Source of the DNA: an uncultured Methanobrevibacter sp.
GTDB taxonomy: Archaea > Methanobacteriota > Methanobacteria > Methanobacteriales > Methanobacteriaceae
Direction: 5' to 3'
Assembly: GCF_900314615.1 (NCBI RefSeq)
Contig: NZ_OMWA01000014.1
Location: 13,198 to 77,197 of the forward strand
DNA length: 64,000 bases
The translations under genes and the position numbers were made by a program. The notes under the pieces are model-generated. The model had not been told where the DNA came from, made no database searches, and was given only the letters and a program-made list of their open reading frames with translations. Within the stretch, counting starts at the first letter, position 1, and every line of letters starts with the position of its first letter. Below are positions 56,449 through 64,000 of the stretch, piece after piece.

Positions 56449-56958
56449 TTATTTTTCTAAAATCATTGCTATTTCCCTGAAATAATCCCCCAGATAATTT
56501 TGGTTGGTTAGCTCAGCATAATATTTAAAGCCCAATTTTTCCAGTACTCTTTTTGATTGTGTATTTTCAATTCTGTATGATGCATAAATCTGTTTTACAT
56601 CCAAATCATCAAATGCTCTTTTAACTAGAATTTCTGATGCTTCACCGGCATATCCCCGACCCCAGTAGTCTTGCGCTATCCAGTAGCCAAGCTCAGCTGC
56701 ACCTTCACCCCACCAGTGATTCGTATCCGGATGGAAAAGCAGTCCTACACATCCGATTGGCACATCATCTTTTATAATCGCATATGTTTCTTTTTTGGCG
56801 AAAACCGTTTTGATAATATTTAAACTGTCTTCAACAGATTCATGCGGAGGCCATCCTGCTATAGGGCCAATTTTCGGATTTTTTGCAAAATGATACAGAC
56901 ATTCGGCATCACTTTCCTGCCATGGCCTTAAAATAAGATTTGGAGTTTTCAAAATCAT
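56449..56958 (-). CDS. GNAT family N-acetyltransferase (RimJ/RimL-like)
   Basis: 169 residues with the layout of RimJ/RimL-type acetyltransferases, which move an acetyl group from acetyl-CoA to a protein N-terminus or small amine. It opens TPNLILRPWQESDAECLYHF. The acetyl-CoA loop is in ELGYWIAQDYWGRGYAGEAS, followed by the usual ENTQSKRVLEKLGFKYYAE near the end. No ribosome binding site is visible before the ATG at 56958, so it is probably leaderless. The substrate is unknown. Confidence 0.85.
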   Translation of the reverse strand: MILKTPNLILRPWQESDAECLYHFAKNPKIGPIAGWPPHESVEDSLNIIKTVFAKKETYAIIKDDVPIGCVGLLFHPDTNHWWGEGAAELGYWIAQDYWGRGYAGEASEILVKRAFDDLDVKQIYASYRIENTQSKRVLEKLGFKYYAELTNQNYLGDYFREIAMILEK

Positions 56959-57048
56959 TGTTAAAAATATGTTTTTAAAATATTTAACAATAATGTAAAG
57001 AATAATTTACAAATACAATTAATTAATTCAAAATACATACAATTTATT

Positions 57049-57951
57049 ATGAAAGTTAAAGACGGAATCTGCGGTTTTCTCATTGGAGATGCATTGGGAG
57101 TTCCTGTTGAGTTTTACTCAAGAAGAGAACTTGAAGAAGATCCTGTCACAGACATGATCGGACATGGAACATACGATATGCCGAAAGGAACATGGTCTGA
57201 TGATTCTTCAATGACATTAGCTACTATGAGAAGCATTGTAAACATGAAAGGAATTGATTATGAAGATATTATGCAGGAGTTCTGTGCATGGTATCAGGAA
57301 GATAAATACTGCCAGTATTTCAGGTTTGATATAGGAAACACTACAAGCCGCAGCCTAAACAGATATTTAAATGGAGAAGAAGCACTTAAAAGCGGCGGAA
57401 CATCAACACATGACAACGGTAACGGTTCTTTAATGAGGATATTGCCACTGGCATATGTTCCAGACATAGACTATGAAAGCATAGGCAACGTATCAGCACT
57501 GACCCATGGCCATGACAGATCAAAAATAGCCTGCACATTGTATGTTGAAATAGCAAAATCAATGCTTGAAAGTGACTTGACAATCGATGAGCACATAAAG
57601 CATGCATGCGACAAAATAGCTGAATATTACAAAGAAAATGAAGAACTTGAACACTTTAAAAGAATAATTGATGATGACTTTTCAGGAGAGATAAGAAGCG
57701 GAGGATATGTTATTGACACCATTGAAAGCGTTGTCTACTGTTTGAAAAATACATCAAATTATAAAGATGCAGTTCTAAAAGCAGTTAATCTCGGCGGAGA
57801 TACAGATACAACTGCAGCAATATGTGGAGGACTTGCAGGAATTTATTACGGTTTTGATGAAATTCCTACATATTGGCTTGAATCAATACCTCATCTTGAT
57901 AAAGTACTTTCATTATGTGAAGAATTCGAGGAATTATATGATAAATGTTAG
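57049..57951 (+). CDS. ADP-ribosylglycohydrolase family protein
   Basis: A 300-residue DraG/ARH-type hydrolase that removes ADP-ribose from proteins or small molecules using two Mg ions. Metal-binding motifs are complete: GDALGVPVEF (from residue 13), TWSDDSSM with Asp51/Asp52, NGSLMRILPLA in the middle, and GGDTDTTAAICGGLAG with Asp251/Asp253. The start is ATG at 57049, preceded by AT-rich promoter sequence without a ribosome binding site. The next gene overlaps its last 14 bases and is probably made from the same mRNA. The true substrate is unknown; no ADP-ribosyltransferase is seen nearby. Confidence 0.9.
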   Translation: MKVKDGICGFLIGDALGVPVEFYSRRELEEDPVTDMIGHGTYDMPKGTWSDDSSMTLATMRSIVNMKGIDYEDIMQEFCAWYQEDKYCQYFRFDIGNTTSRSLNRYLNGEEALKSGGTSTHDNGNGSLMRILPLAYVPDIDYESIGNVSALTHGHDRSKIACTLYVEIAKSMLESDLTIDEHIKHACDKIAEYYKENEELEHFKRIIDDDFSGEIRSGGYVIDTIESVVYCLKNTSNYKDAVLKAVNLGGDTDTTAAICGGLAGIYYGFDEIPTYWLESIPHLDKVLSLCEEFEELYDKC

Positions 57952-58423
57952 TGAAACTATTAAAAATATTAGGTCTACATGCAATAATTATGTAGACCCA
58001 GATTTAGTTGCAACCGTTGTTCATGATAATTACTACATGGGTTCAAACAATATTGAAGATTTGGACAAATTTGACATCAAAAAAGAAGATTCCTTTGAAG
58101 AAAAGATTTTAAAAATACTAAAGTACGAAAATGTCTTTTTAAATATTGGAATGTATGCATTCATACCTGTTATCAATGAATGCGACATATATTCAACTAC
58201 AGACTATAATCTGAAGCTTACAGATGAGGAATTTGAAAAATATGCAAATGAAAAAGAAAGAGTTTTTGGAATTTTATTGAAAAAAAATTCAGCAGAATTC
58301 ATAATTGGAAGCTGTGATTTATGCAACTGCAGCATTGATGCCGCATTTAAAGAAATAGAACCATCCGATTTGGATTTTTATAAAAAATTAAAAGAGATAA
58401 TAGATAGTAAAATTATCTATTAA
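57938..58423 (+). CDS. hypothetical protein coupled to the ADP-ribosylglycohydrolase
   Basis: A 161-residue soluble, acidic protein of no family I recognise. The start is ATG at 57938, because GAGG (57928-57931) lies 6 nt upstream and the frame before it is only the shifted glycohydrolase gene. The first 14 bases overlap that gene, so translation is coupled. Notable parts are RSTCNNYVDPDLVATVVHDN, the middle KYENVFLNIGMYAFIPVINE, and a Cys group near the end (GSCDLCNCSID). It may modify, target or be a substrate of the hydrolase (inference). Its end overlaps the opposing Mur ligase gene by 11 bases. Confidence 0.75.
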   Translation: MINVSETIKNIRSTCNNYVDPDLVATVVHDNYYMGSNNIEDLDKFDIKKEDSFEEKILKILKYENVFLNIGMYAFIPVINECDIYSTTDYNLKLTDEEFEKYANEKERVFGILLKKNSAEFIIGSCDLCNCSIDAAFKEIEPSDLDFYKKLKEIIDSKIIY

Positions 58424-59831
58424 TCATTTTCTTTTTGATTTCTTCCCACATTGCCTGTTCTTCACCACAACCGGTCATGATAACATATTTATAGTCAGAA
58501 TTTCTGGCCAGTTCATTTAACCTTTCTATTCTAACATCCATTTCCTCATAACTCAGTGGATAAAACTCCGCATCAGGGAAATCCTGTTTTATGATATTAT
58601 AATATTCTTCAGCTTTTTCTATTGAATGCCTTCCAGGAACAACAATAACATGAGCAGGATTCATGCTTTTAATTACCTTGTAATGGTCTTCAAAGATTTC
58701 CTCCTCATCAACATCAGGAGTAGTGTAGATGAACTCCAATGGAGCATCAACAAACTGATTCATGAACATTGCATTGATTTTAAGTGCATCACCATTATCA
58801 CCCTGGCCCAATCCGACGAATTTTCCGCCGATATCAACAACTTCAAATCTTCCAGGCGGAATAAATGACATGTCAAGATTGTTGAATACTTTTTTAACAG
58901 TAGATTCGATATTTTCCACCTTAGGAGTGAATGATGCATAGGTTGTAATGGAAGCCAAGGTATTGTATATATTGTGGAAACCGTACGGAGGCACAGTAAT
59001 GTCTATGTTAAAGTTAATGTTTTTTGAAACAGTGTAGTTGAATAAATCTCCTTCGACAGTGAGTTTCCATGAATTAGGAGCAAATTCAATATCAGTTAGT
59101 TTTACATTCAATTCAGGACGCTTGAATCCGCAGCTGCAAGTATAGATACCTCTGTGATTGAGATAATATTTTGAGTATGTTAATGTTTCACCGCATTTCG
59201 GACATTTTACCGCTTCACCATTAATGTCTTCAATTCCGTCGGTTTCAATTCCATAATAGTTTACATGAACATCTTTTTCTTTATCAAGCCCCAGCAGTGC
59301 AGTTCTTGGGTCATCAGCATTGGTTACGATAACCCCTCGCTTCATGCCCTGAGACAATAATCTTTTAGCTTTATAATAATCTTCAAACGGATTTTTAACA
59401 CCTGCAACCTGAGTATGTTCCTGGGAAATGGTTGTATAAACCACACCAACTGGGTCAACGACTCTCTGAACAGTATCAGGAATTCCATATTTGATATTAC
59501 GAATTCCATATTCAAATACTCCAATGTCACCCTTTTGCTGAATGAACGCTGAAGCAATAGCGTTTATAGTATTACTTTCAAAACTGCTTCTGATTGGAAC
59601 GTCAGTTGACAATAATTTAATTAAAAGTGTTGTGGTTGTTGTCTTTCCGTTTGTTCCGGTGAGGATAATTGAACCTATACCCAATTGCTTTGATAATTCT
59701 GAAATTGCATCAATACCTGCAATCTTTGTAAATAAAATTCCTGCAAAACTTTTTCCACTTCCAGATCCGAATTTTGAAAATGGTCCTCCTACTTTAGCTA
59801 CAAGTTTTGCAACACTAACTTTAAAACTCAT
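58413..59831 (-). CDS. Mur ligase family protein, MurT-like (probable pseudomurein synthesis)
   Basis: A 472-residue ATP-dependent amide ligase. The P-loop GTNGKTT is at 59-65. The ATP/substrate region reads SQEHTQVAGVKNPFEDYYKAK, and VTNADDP follows. A four-Cys zinc ribbon (CPKCGETLTYSK...YTCSCGF, about 208-232) is inserted, as in bacterial MurT, and the C-terminal domain (IPPGRFEVVD, VVPGRHSIEKAEEYY) has the MurT/DUF1727 character. Bacterial MurT amidates the wall peptide together with GatD; no GatD-like gene is adjacent. In a pseudomurein archaeon a role in assembling or modifying the wall peptide is likely, but its exact step is not shown. The start is ATG at 59831 with AAGGT 5 nt upstream. 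Confidence 0.82.
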   Translation of the reverse strand: MSFKVSVAKLVAKVGGPFSKFGSGSGKSFAGILFTKIAGIDAISELSKQLGIGSIILTGTNGKTTTTTLLIKLLSTDVPIRSSFESNTINAIASAFIQQKGDIGVFEYGIRNIKYGIPDTVQRVVDPVGVVYTTISQEHTQVAGVKNPFEDYYKAKRLLSQGMKRGVIVTNADDPRTALLGLDKEKDVHVNYYGIETDGIEDINGEAVKCPKCGETLTYSKYYLNHRGIYTCSCGFKRPELNVKLTDIEFAPNSWKLTVEGDLFNYTVSKNINFNIDITVPPYGFHNIYNTLASITTYASFTPKVENIESTVKKVFNNLDMSFIPPGRFEVVDIGGKFVGLGQGDNGDALKINAMFMNQFVDAPLEFIYTTPDVDEEEIFEDHYKVIKSMNPAHVIVVPGRHSIEKAEEYYNIIKQDFPDAEFYPLSYEEMDVRIERLNELARNSDYKYVIMTGCGEEQAMWEEIKKKMINR

Positions 59832-59890
59832 AATTTACCTTTTGAATATATAAATATATAAAAATTTGTATGAAAAAAATAGAAAAAATA

Positions 59891-59922
59891 AATAATCCAA
59901 TTTAATTTGTAGTTGGATTATT
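59891..59922 (-). terminator. hairpin-plus-U terminator of lonB
   Basis: Perfect 10-bp inverted repeat AATAATCCAA/TTGGATTATT around a 12-nt loop containing the lonB stop codon, followed on the minus strand by TATTTTTTCTATTTTTTT. Confidence 0.6.
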
Positions 59923-61878
59923 GATTGTTGTTTTTGGAACTTTTTCAGCGACTTTAGAGCCGATATCTTTCATTTTTGCAATTAAGTTATCTTTTTTAGA
60001 ACCGCTGATTAAGATATTTTCTAAAACGTCACTTAAAGTTTCGGTCGGAATGATTTCAATCATGTCTTCGTATTTTTTCTCAATCATGACATCTTTCAAG
60101 TTGGATTTTGGAATCAGTACTTTTTTCATTCCTGATTCTGCAGCCGCTTCGATTTTAGCAGTTGCTCCACCGATAGGCATTACATCTCCACGAACATTAA
60201 GTGAACCTGTCAGTGCAACAGTCTGGTCGATTGGAATATCTTCAACTGCAGATATTACTGCAGTAGCAATACTTACACTTGCTGAATCCCCTTCAACACC
60301 ATCATAGGTCTGGATAAACTGAACGTGAATATCATAATCTGAAATGTCTTTGTTAGTGTATTTTTTAATCAATGCACTTACATTCTGTACAGATTCCTGA
60401 GCGATTTCACCAAGTTTACCTGTAGCAATAATCTGACCACCGTTTTTTGATTGTGTTGGAGCAGCTTCAGCCGCAATTGGAGATACAATTCCGCTTCTGT
60501 CACCTATTACTGCAAGACCGTTTACAAGACCAACTCTTCCACCTTCAGCAGATACCATACTGTAGTCTTTTCTTTGGATAATTGACCTGTCGGCAATTTG
60601 CTGTTCAAGAGTTCTTGCAAACCTTTTAGCTTCAACAACATGTTCTGCAGTTACAAGCTCTGCACCTTTTTCAATAGCTACATCTCCAGCAGATCTGACT
60701 AAACCACCTAAGTCCCTTAATCTTAAGGTTAAAGCGTTTTGCTTACCGGATCTTCTTTTTGCTTCGAGGATGATTTCATCCAATGCATCAGGTGTGAAGT
60801 GAGGAATTCTTCCGTCATTTTTAACTTCCTGAGCTACGAACTGGACTAATTTTTCTCTGTTTTCAGTAGTATCGTCCATATAATCTTTCATGAACACTTC
60901 GTAACCGTATCCTCTTATTCTGGACCTCATTGCTATGTGCATACCTTCCAATACCTGGAGGTTTCCTGATGCTACAAGTACAAAATCACATGGAACAGCC
61001 TGGGACCTTACCATTGCACCACTTGAGTTTTCACTCTGACCTGTGATTGCATATTGTTTTTCCTGCATAGCAGACAAGAGCTCCTGTTGAGTTTTCATAC
61101 TCATAGTACCTATCTCGTCTATGTATAAAACTCCACGGTTTGCCTTGTGAATCATACCTGCTTCAACACGTTCGTGTGCAGGAGTTCCTAATCCTCCGGA
61201 CTGGTATGGGTCGTGACGAACATCACCGAGTAATGCACCTGCATGAGCACCTGTTGCATCCATAAATGGTGCAAATCTTGATTCTTCGTTATTTACCAAT
61301 AACTTTGGAGACATATTATTGGTTTTCGGTTTGATTTGTATTGATATAAGTAAAATTAAAGCGGCAGCGATAATGGATTCAAGCAGTCTTCCATACATAA
61401 ATCCGATTACTAAAATACCACCAATAGCAAACATTGTAATGATTGTTTTTCTCTCTTCATGACCTTTAGCGGAGCCTTTTGTTGCTCTTACTATCTTTTT
61501 ACCTTCACCTGCAGGAACTGTTCTTACCAGAGGATGGTTATTATCTTCCATATTCGGATATATAAGAACATCCTGTAAGGTTTCATGAGGCAAAATCTGA
61601 GCCATACCTTTTGCAAGCATGGATTTTCCTACACCAGGATCTCCAATAAGCAAAACATTTCTTCTCTGTTTTGCTGCTTTTTTAATGGTCTCAATAGACT
61701 CTTCATGACCAATGACCTGATCAATTAATAAAGGTGGAACATCAATATCCTGTGAGCTTTTTATGTTGTCATAATCTAACATGTGAATGGTTTCTTCACC
61801 AGAGGTTTCCTCTTCAACTGGTTTTTCAACGACTTCCTCTAAAGAATCTTCAACAGATTCTTGCTCTTCAAATTTCAT
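59902..61878 (-). CDS. lonB: archaeal membrane-anchored Lon protease (LonB)
   Basis: 658 residues. An ATP-dependent protease held in the membrane with its domains in the cytosol, degrading damaged or membrane-associated proteins. An acidic N-terminal stretch leads to the AAA+ domain with Walker A GDPGVGKS (79-86). Two membrane helices (about 143-160 and 165-182) are inserted, as in all LonB. Walker B is GVLYIDEIGTMSM. The protease domain has its Ser in EGDSASVSIATA and Lys in GGATAKIEAAAESG. The start is the ATG at 61878, because GAGG lies 8 nt upstream; an ATG 11 codons earlier has no such site. It is divergent from cobQ across a 478-base gap. Confidence 0.93.
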   Translation of the reverse strand: MKFEEQESVEDSLEEVVEKPVEEETSGEETIHMLDYDNIKSSQDIDVPPLLIDQVIGHEESIETIKKAAKQRRNVLLIGDPGVGKSMLAKGMAQILPHETLQDVLIYPNMEDNNHPLVRTVPAGEGKKIVRATKGSAKGHEERKTIITMFAIGGILVIGFMYGRLLESIIAAALILLISIQIKPKTNNMSPKLLVNNEESRFAPFMDATGAHAGALLGDVRHDPYQSGGLGTPAHERVEAGMIHKANRGVLYIDEIGTMSMKTQQELLSAMQEKQYAITGQSENSSGAMVRSQAVPCDFVLVASGNLQVLEGMHIAMRSRIRGYGYEVFMKDYMDDTTENREKLVQFVAQEVKNDGRIPHFTPDALDEIILEAKRRSGKQNALTLRLRDLGGLVRSAGDVAIEKGAELVTAEHVVEAKRFARTLEQQIADRSIIQRKDYSMVSAEGGRVGLVNGLAVIGDRSGIVSPIAAEAAPTQSKNGGQIIATGKLGEIAQESVQNVSALIKKYTNKDISDYDIHVQFIQTYDGVEGDSASVSIATAVISAVEDIPIDQTVALTGSLNVRGDVMPIGGATAKIEAAAESGMKKVLIPKSNLKDVMIEKKYEDMIEIIPTETLSDVLENILISGSKKDNLIAKMKDIGSKVAEKVPKTTINNPTTN

Positions 61879-62035
61879 AAAATTAACCTCACTTTTGTAA
61901 TCATTCATCATTAAAAATTAAGTTTCATATACTATTTAATATTATTTAATTTTAGGACATATAAAAAGCTTTCTATTTTAGTAAATTAAAGTTAGTAAAA
62001 TATAATTCGCAATTTCGAGCAAAATCTTAAACTGA

Positions 62036-62208
62036 CATGATAATATATTATTATCGTAAAAAATTAATTTAAATAAAACTACTTTTAATAAAAATTAAAC
62101 TGAAATGTCTGATAAACAATGAATTTAATCACATTTATCAAATATTATCATAAAAATAATATATTAAATTCAATATAATATATAATACAAGTATTATCAC
62201 AATGATAA
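62036..62208. promoter_or_regulatory. cluster of TGATAA/TTATCA motifs in the lonB-cobQ gap
   Basis: Six or seven copies of TGATAA or its complement occur in about 170 bases. Two are arranged as palindromes: GATAATA-N3-TATTATC (62039-62055) and TTATCA-N3-TGATAA (62194-62208). The spacing would suit a dimeric repressor acting on lonB, the candidate RNA or both. The region is very AT-rich, so part of this may be chance. Confidence 0.25.
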
Positions 62209-62220
62209 GTTCTTGTAAAT

Positions 62221-62301
62221 CGATTTGAAGGGAATTTTCAAAATGCCACAAAGTCAGTACATTATTAACCCCAGACATACGGCACAATCCCTTCAAATAC
62301 G
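62221..62301 (+). ncRNA. candidate structured RNA between lonB and cobQ
   Basis: An ~80-base GC-richer island in AT-rich DNA, closed by a 13-bp stem (CG-ATTTGAAGGGA at 62221-62233 with TCCCTTCAAAT-A-CG at 62288-62301, one bulged A). An inner TGCC/GGCA pair (62244-62247 with 62281-62284) makes a multi-part fold. A TATA-like TATAATATATAATAC lies about 35-45 nt upstream, and a T-rich end (ATCTCATTTTT) follows. cobQ appears to use its own TATA box further on (62328-62338), so this is more likely a separate small RNA than its riboswitch. I looked for cobalamin-riboswitch core bases and saw only weak resemblance. Confidence 0.4.
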
Positions 62302-62356
62302 ATTAAAAAAATCTCATTTTTAAATTATTTATAATATTAACTAAATATATTCTAAC

Positions 62357-63892
62357 ATGTCAAAATGTATCATGGTTCAGGGAACCTCTTCAAATGCCGG
62401 AAAAAGTATGCTTGTAGCAGCGCTCTGTAGAATATACAAAAATAGGGGATACAAAGTAGCTCCTTTCAAATCCCAAAATATGTCCTTAAATTCCTATACT
62501 ACCAAAGAAAATGGAGAAATAGGAATAGCTCAGATGCTGCAGGCGGAAGCTGCAATGATTGAACCAAGCATTCATATGAATCCTGTTTTGCTAAAGCCAA
62601 AAGGAGACTTTACATCAAATGTAATCATTCAGGGAAAATCAATCGGAGACATGAACTTCTATGATTACCAGCACAAATACCATGATACAGCATTAAATGC
62701 AATTAAGGAAAGCTTTAAAATCCTGTCTGATGAATATGACATAATCGTCATTGAGGGAGCAGGTTCTCCGGCAGAAATCAACATGAGAGACCAGGACATT
62801 GCAAATATGGAAATTGCACACCTTGCCAATGCCAATGTTATTTTAATAGCAGACATCGAAATGGGAGGAGTTTTTGCAGCCATTGCTGGAACCTACGTTT
62901 TACTTGACGATTATGACCGGTCCCGCCTAAAGGCAACTGTCATCAACAAATTCAGAGGCAATCTTGACATATTAAAACCGGGACTTGACAGAATAGAAGA
63001 GATAACCGGCGAACCGGTTTTAGGAGTTTTACCATATGATGAAACTTTAAAACTGCCTGAAGAGGATTCCGCATCCCTGACAACACACGTGTTTGCTGAG
63101 GATAAAGATATCACCATAGGAGTTATCAGATTACCTAAAATAGCTAATTTTACAGACATTGACCCATTTGAATATGAAGAGGATGTTGCTCTTAAAATGA
63201 TTGGCATAAATGATGATATAGGTGATGTTGATGCAATTCTGATTCCCGGAACACGTAACTCAACAGAAGATATGTTTGCACTTCGCCAAAGCGGTCTTGC
63301 AGAAAAGATTATTGAAAAATCCTCAGAAATTCCAATCGTTGGAATCTGCGGAGGATTGCAGATTTTAGGAAATGTCATTCATGATGATGAAAAACGTGAA
63401 TCAAAGCACGGAACCCTAAATGGTCTTAGACTGTTAGATATTGAATCTGAGTTTACAAGAGCTGGAAAAATCGTTACACAGTCAGTTGCAACAATACCTG
63501 ATGATTTAGAAGGATTGGCTGGAGAGATATTTAAGGATATAGTTGGCGAAGAGGTAACAGGCTATGAAATTCATGAAGGAACCACTAAACTTTTAGGTTC
63601 ACAACCTCTTTTAAACATCAAAAAAGGACAGGGAAACAATGAAGACGGACTTGTTGACGGCGCTTCTTCAGATAATGTATTTGCAACTTATTTCCACGGA
63701 ATATTCCACAACTATAACTTCAGAAGGGAATTTTTAAACTATTTAAGAGTTAAAAAAGGCCTTGAAGCAAAATATGGTGAAGATCCTTACGAAACCCAAA
63801 AGGATTATTCCCTAAATAGACTGGCTGAAATCGTTGAAGAAAATCTGGATATGGATATCATTGATGAGTTAATATTCGGAAAAAAAGAGTAA
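62357..63892 (+). CDS. cobQ: cobyric acid synthase
   Basis: A 511-residue glutamine-dependent amidotransferase. It amidates four side-chain carboxylates of the corrin ring (b, d, e, g) on the path to B12-type cofactors needed by methyltransferases of methanogenesis. The N-terminal ATP-binding part starts CIMVQGTSSNAGKSMLVAAL, followed by PFKSQNMSLNSY and IVIEGAGSPAEINMRDQDI. The C-terminal glutaminase part has VGICGGLQILGN with Cys331 and TYFHGIFHN with the catalytic His. The length is normal. The start is ATG at 62357, about 25 nt after a TATA box and without a ribosome binding site, so probably leaderless. No other cobalamin genes are adjacent. Confidence 0.95.
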   Translation: MSKCIMVQGTSSNAGKSMLVAALCRIYKNRGYKVAPFKSQNMSLNSYTTKENGEIGIAQMLQAEAAMIEPSIHMNPVLLKPKGDFTSNVIIQGKSIGDMNFYDYQHKYHDTALNAIKESFKILSDEYDIIVIEGAGSPAEINMRDQDIANMEIAHLANANVILIADIEMGGVFAAIAGTYVLLDDYDRSRLKATVINKFRGNLDILKPGLDRIEEITGEPVLGVLPYDETLKLPEEDSASLTTHVFAEDKDITIGVIRLPKIANFTDIDPFEYEEDVALKMIGINDDIGDVDAILIPGTRNSTEDMFALRQSGLAEKIIEKSSEIPIVGICGGLQILGNVIHDDEKRESKHGTLNGLRLLDIESEFTRAGKIVTQSVATIPDDLEGLAGEIFKDIVGEEVTGYEIHEGTTKLLGSQPLLNIKKGQGNNEDGLVDGASSDNVFATYFHGIFHNYNFRREFLNYLRVKKGLEAKYGEDPYETQKDYSLNRLAEIVEENLDMDIIDELIFGKKE

Positions 63893-63901
63893 TTTAATAT
63901 A

Positions 63902-63976
63902 TTGAACCACCCCATCCTATAGAGGATGGGGATTCCTGAATTATTTTCACTTAATAAGGTTAATTTAAGTATTTTA
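63902..63976 (-). mobile_element. right end of an IS200/IS605-type element with probable omega-RNA 3' end
   Basis: On the minus strand the sequence runs AATTCAGGAATCCCCATCCT, CTATAGGATGGGG, TGGTTCAA. An 8-bp perfect stem (63910-63917 with 63924-63931, loop 6 nt) flanked by GAAT and TGGTTCAA is the common form of the right end of IS605-family tnpB elements, where the guide RNA scaffold stops and the guide begins. The element would therefore end near 63902, and bases to the left, next to cobQ, would be the guide. It continues beyond the right edge of the window. Confidence 0.55.
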
Positions 63977-64000
63977 TCAGGCCATCCCCGTTGAACCAGC
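63977..64000 (-). CDS. possible C-terminus of TnpB, partial (extends beyond window)
   Basis: The last seven codons and stop of a minus-strand frame entering from the right edge read AGSTGMA, then TGA. Many TnpB proteins end in a similar Gly/Thr-rich AGTxGxA-type tail, and the IS605-type right end follows directly, which is the normal order. Seven residues cannot prove identity. Confidence 0.35.
   Translation of the reverse strand, partial: AGSTGMA

Noticed and set aside
62221..62301. Cobalamin riboswitch in front of cobQ
   Set aside because: The conserved core bases are not found in the right order, and cobQ appears to have its own TATA box downstream of the structure.

Overview
The window comes from a low-GC methanogenic archaeon of the Methanobacteriales, most likely a Methanobrevibacter. 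Supporting signs are: very large secreted adhesin-like proteins made of parallel beta-helix and Ig-like repeats; membrane-anchored archaeal LonB; the archaeal families DUF371, DUF123, DUF5814 helicase and DUF2193; an AqpM-type aquaporin; a Mur-type ligase that fits pseudomurein synthesis; an NrpR-type operator (GGAA-N6-TTCC) in front of amtB-glnK; and archaeal expression signals (TATA boxes about 25 nt before leaderless starts, or GGTGAT-type ribosome binding sites).

Layout. 1-581 is the 5' part of galU (minus strand), followed by a gap with a candidate small RNA and a possible 29-codon membrane peptide. 1269-36466 is a surface-protein island, all on the minus strand: adhesins of 828, 1707, 752, 3429 (frameshifted, about 3588 if repaired), 2284 and 2026 residues. 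It is interrupted near its start by tRNA-Leu(GAG) and a DUF371 gene. The island shows several ways of building and anchoring one protein type. Most members end in a shared Lys-rich Ig-like cassette. One has a C-terminal membrane helix. One has lost its C-terminus to a one-base frameshift. One carries a PQQ-type beta-propeller and one a complete papain-like protease.

36581-42123 holds a DUF123 nuclease-like gene, an operon of a DUF5814 helicase, a HerA-like ATPase and a small winged-helix-like protein, and the remains of a toxin-antitoxin pair. 42105-47190 carries transport and nitrogen genes: DUF368/PopT-like flippase, aquaporin plus DUF2193, and glnK-amtB with its operator. 47232-53358 is a uvrA/uvrB repair block with a VapBC-type module between the two genes. 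53542-59831 is housekeeping and hypothetical genes: a damaged transglutaminase-like gene, prs, two small membrane proteins, a GNAT acetyltransferase, an ADP-ribosylglycohydrolase coupled to an unknown gene, and a Mur ligase. 59902-63892 has lonB and cobQ, divergent around a gap with a candidate structured RNA. The last ~100 bases look like the end of an IS200/IS605 TnpB element that continues beyond the window.

In the cell, the island supplies the outer surface, the Mur ligase and PopT-like protein bear on wall precursor supply, and amtB-glnK handles ammonium under NrpR control. Hairpin plus U-tract structures lie at or across many stop codons and look like a common termination signal here. 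All assignments are by eye from motifs; no searches were run.
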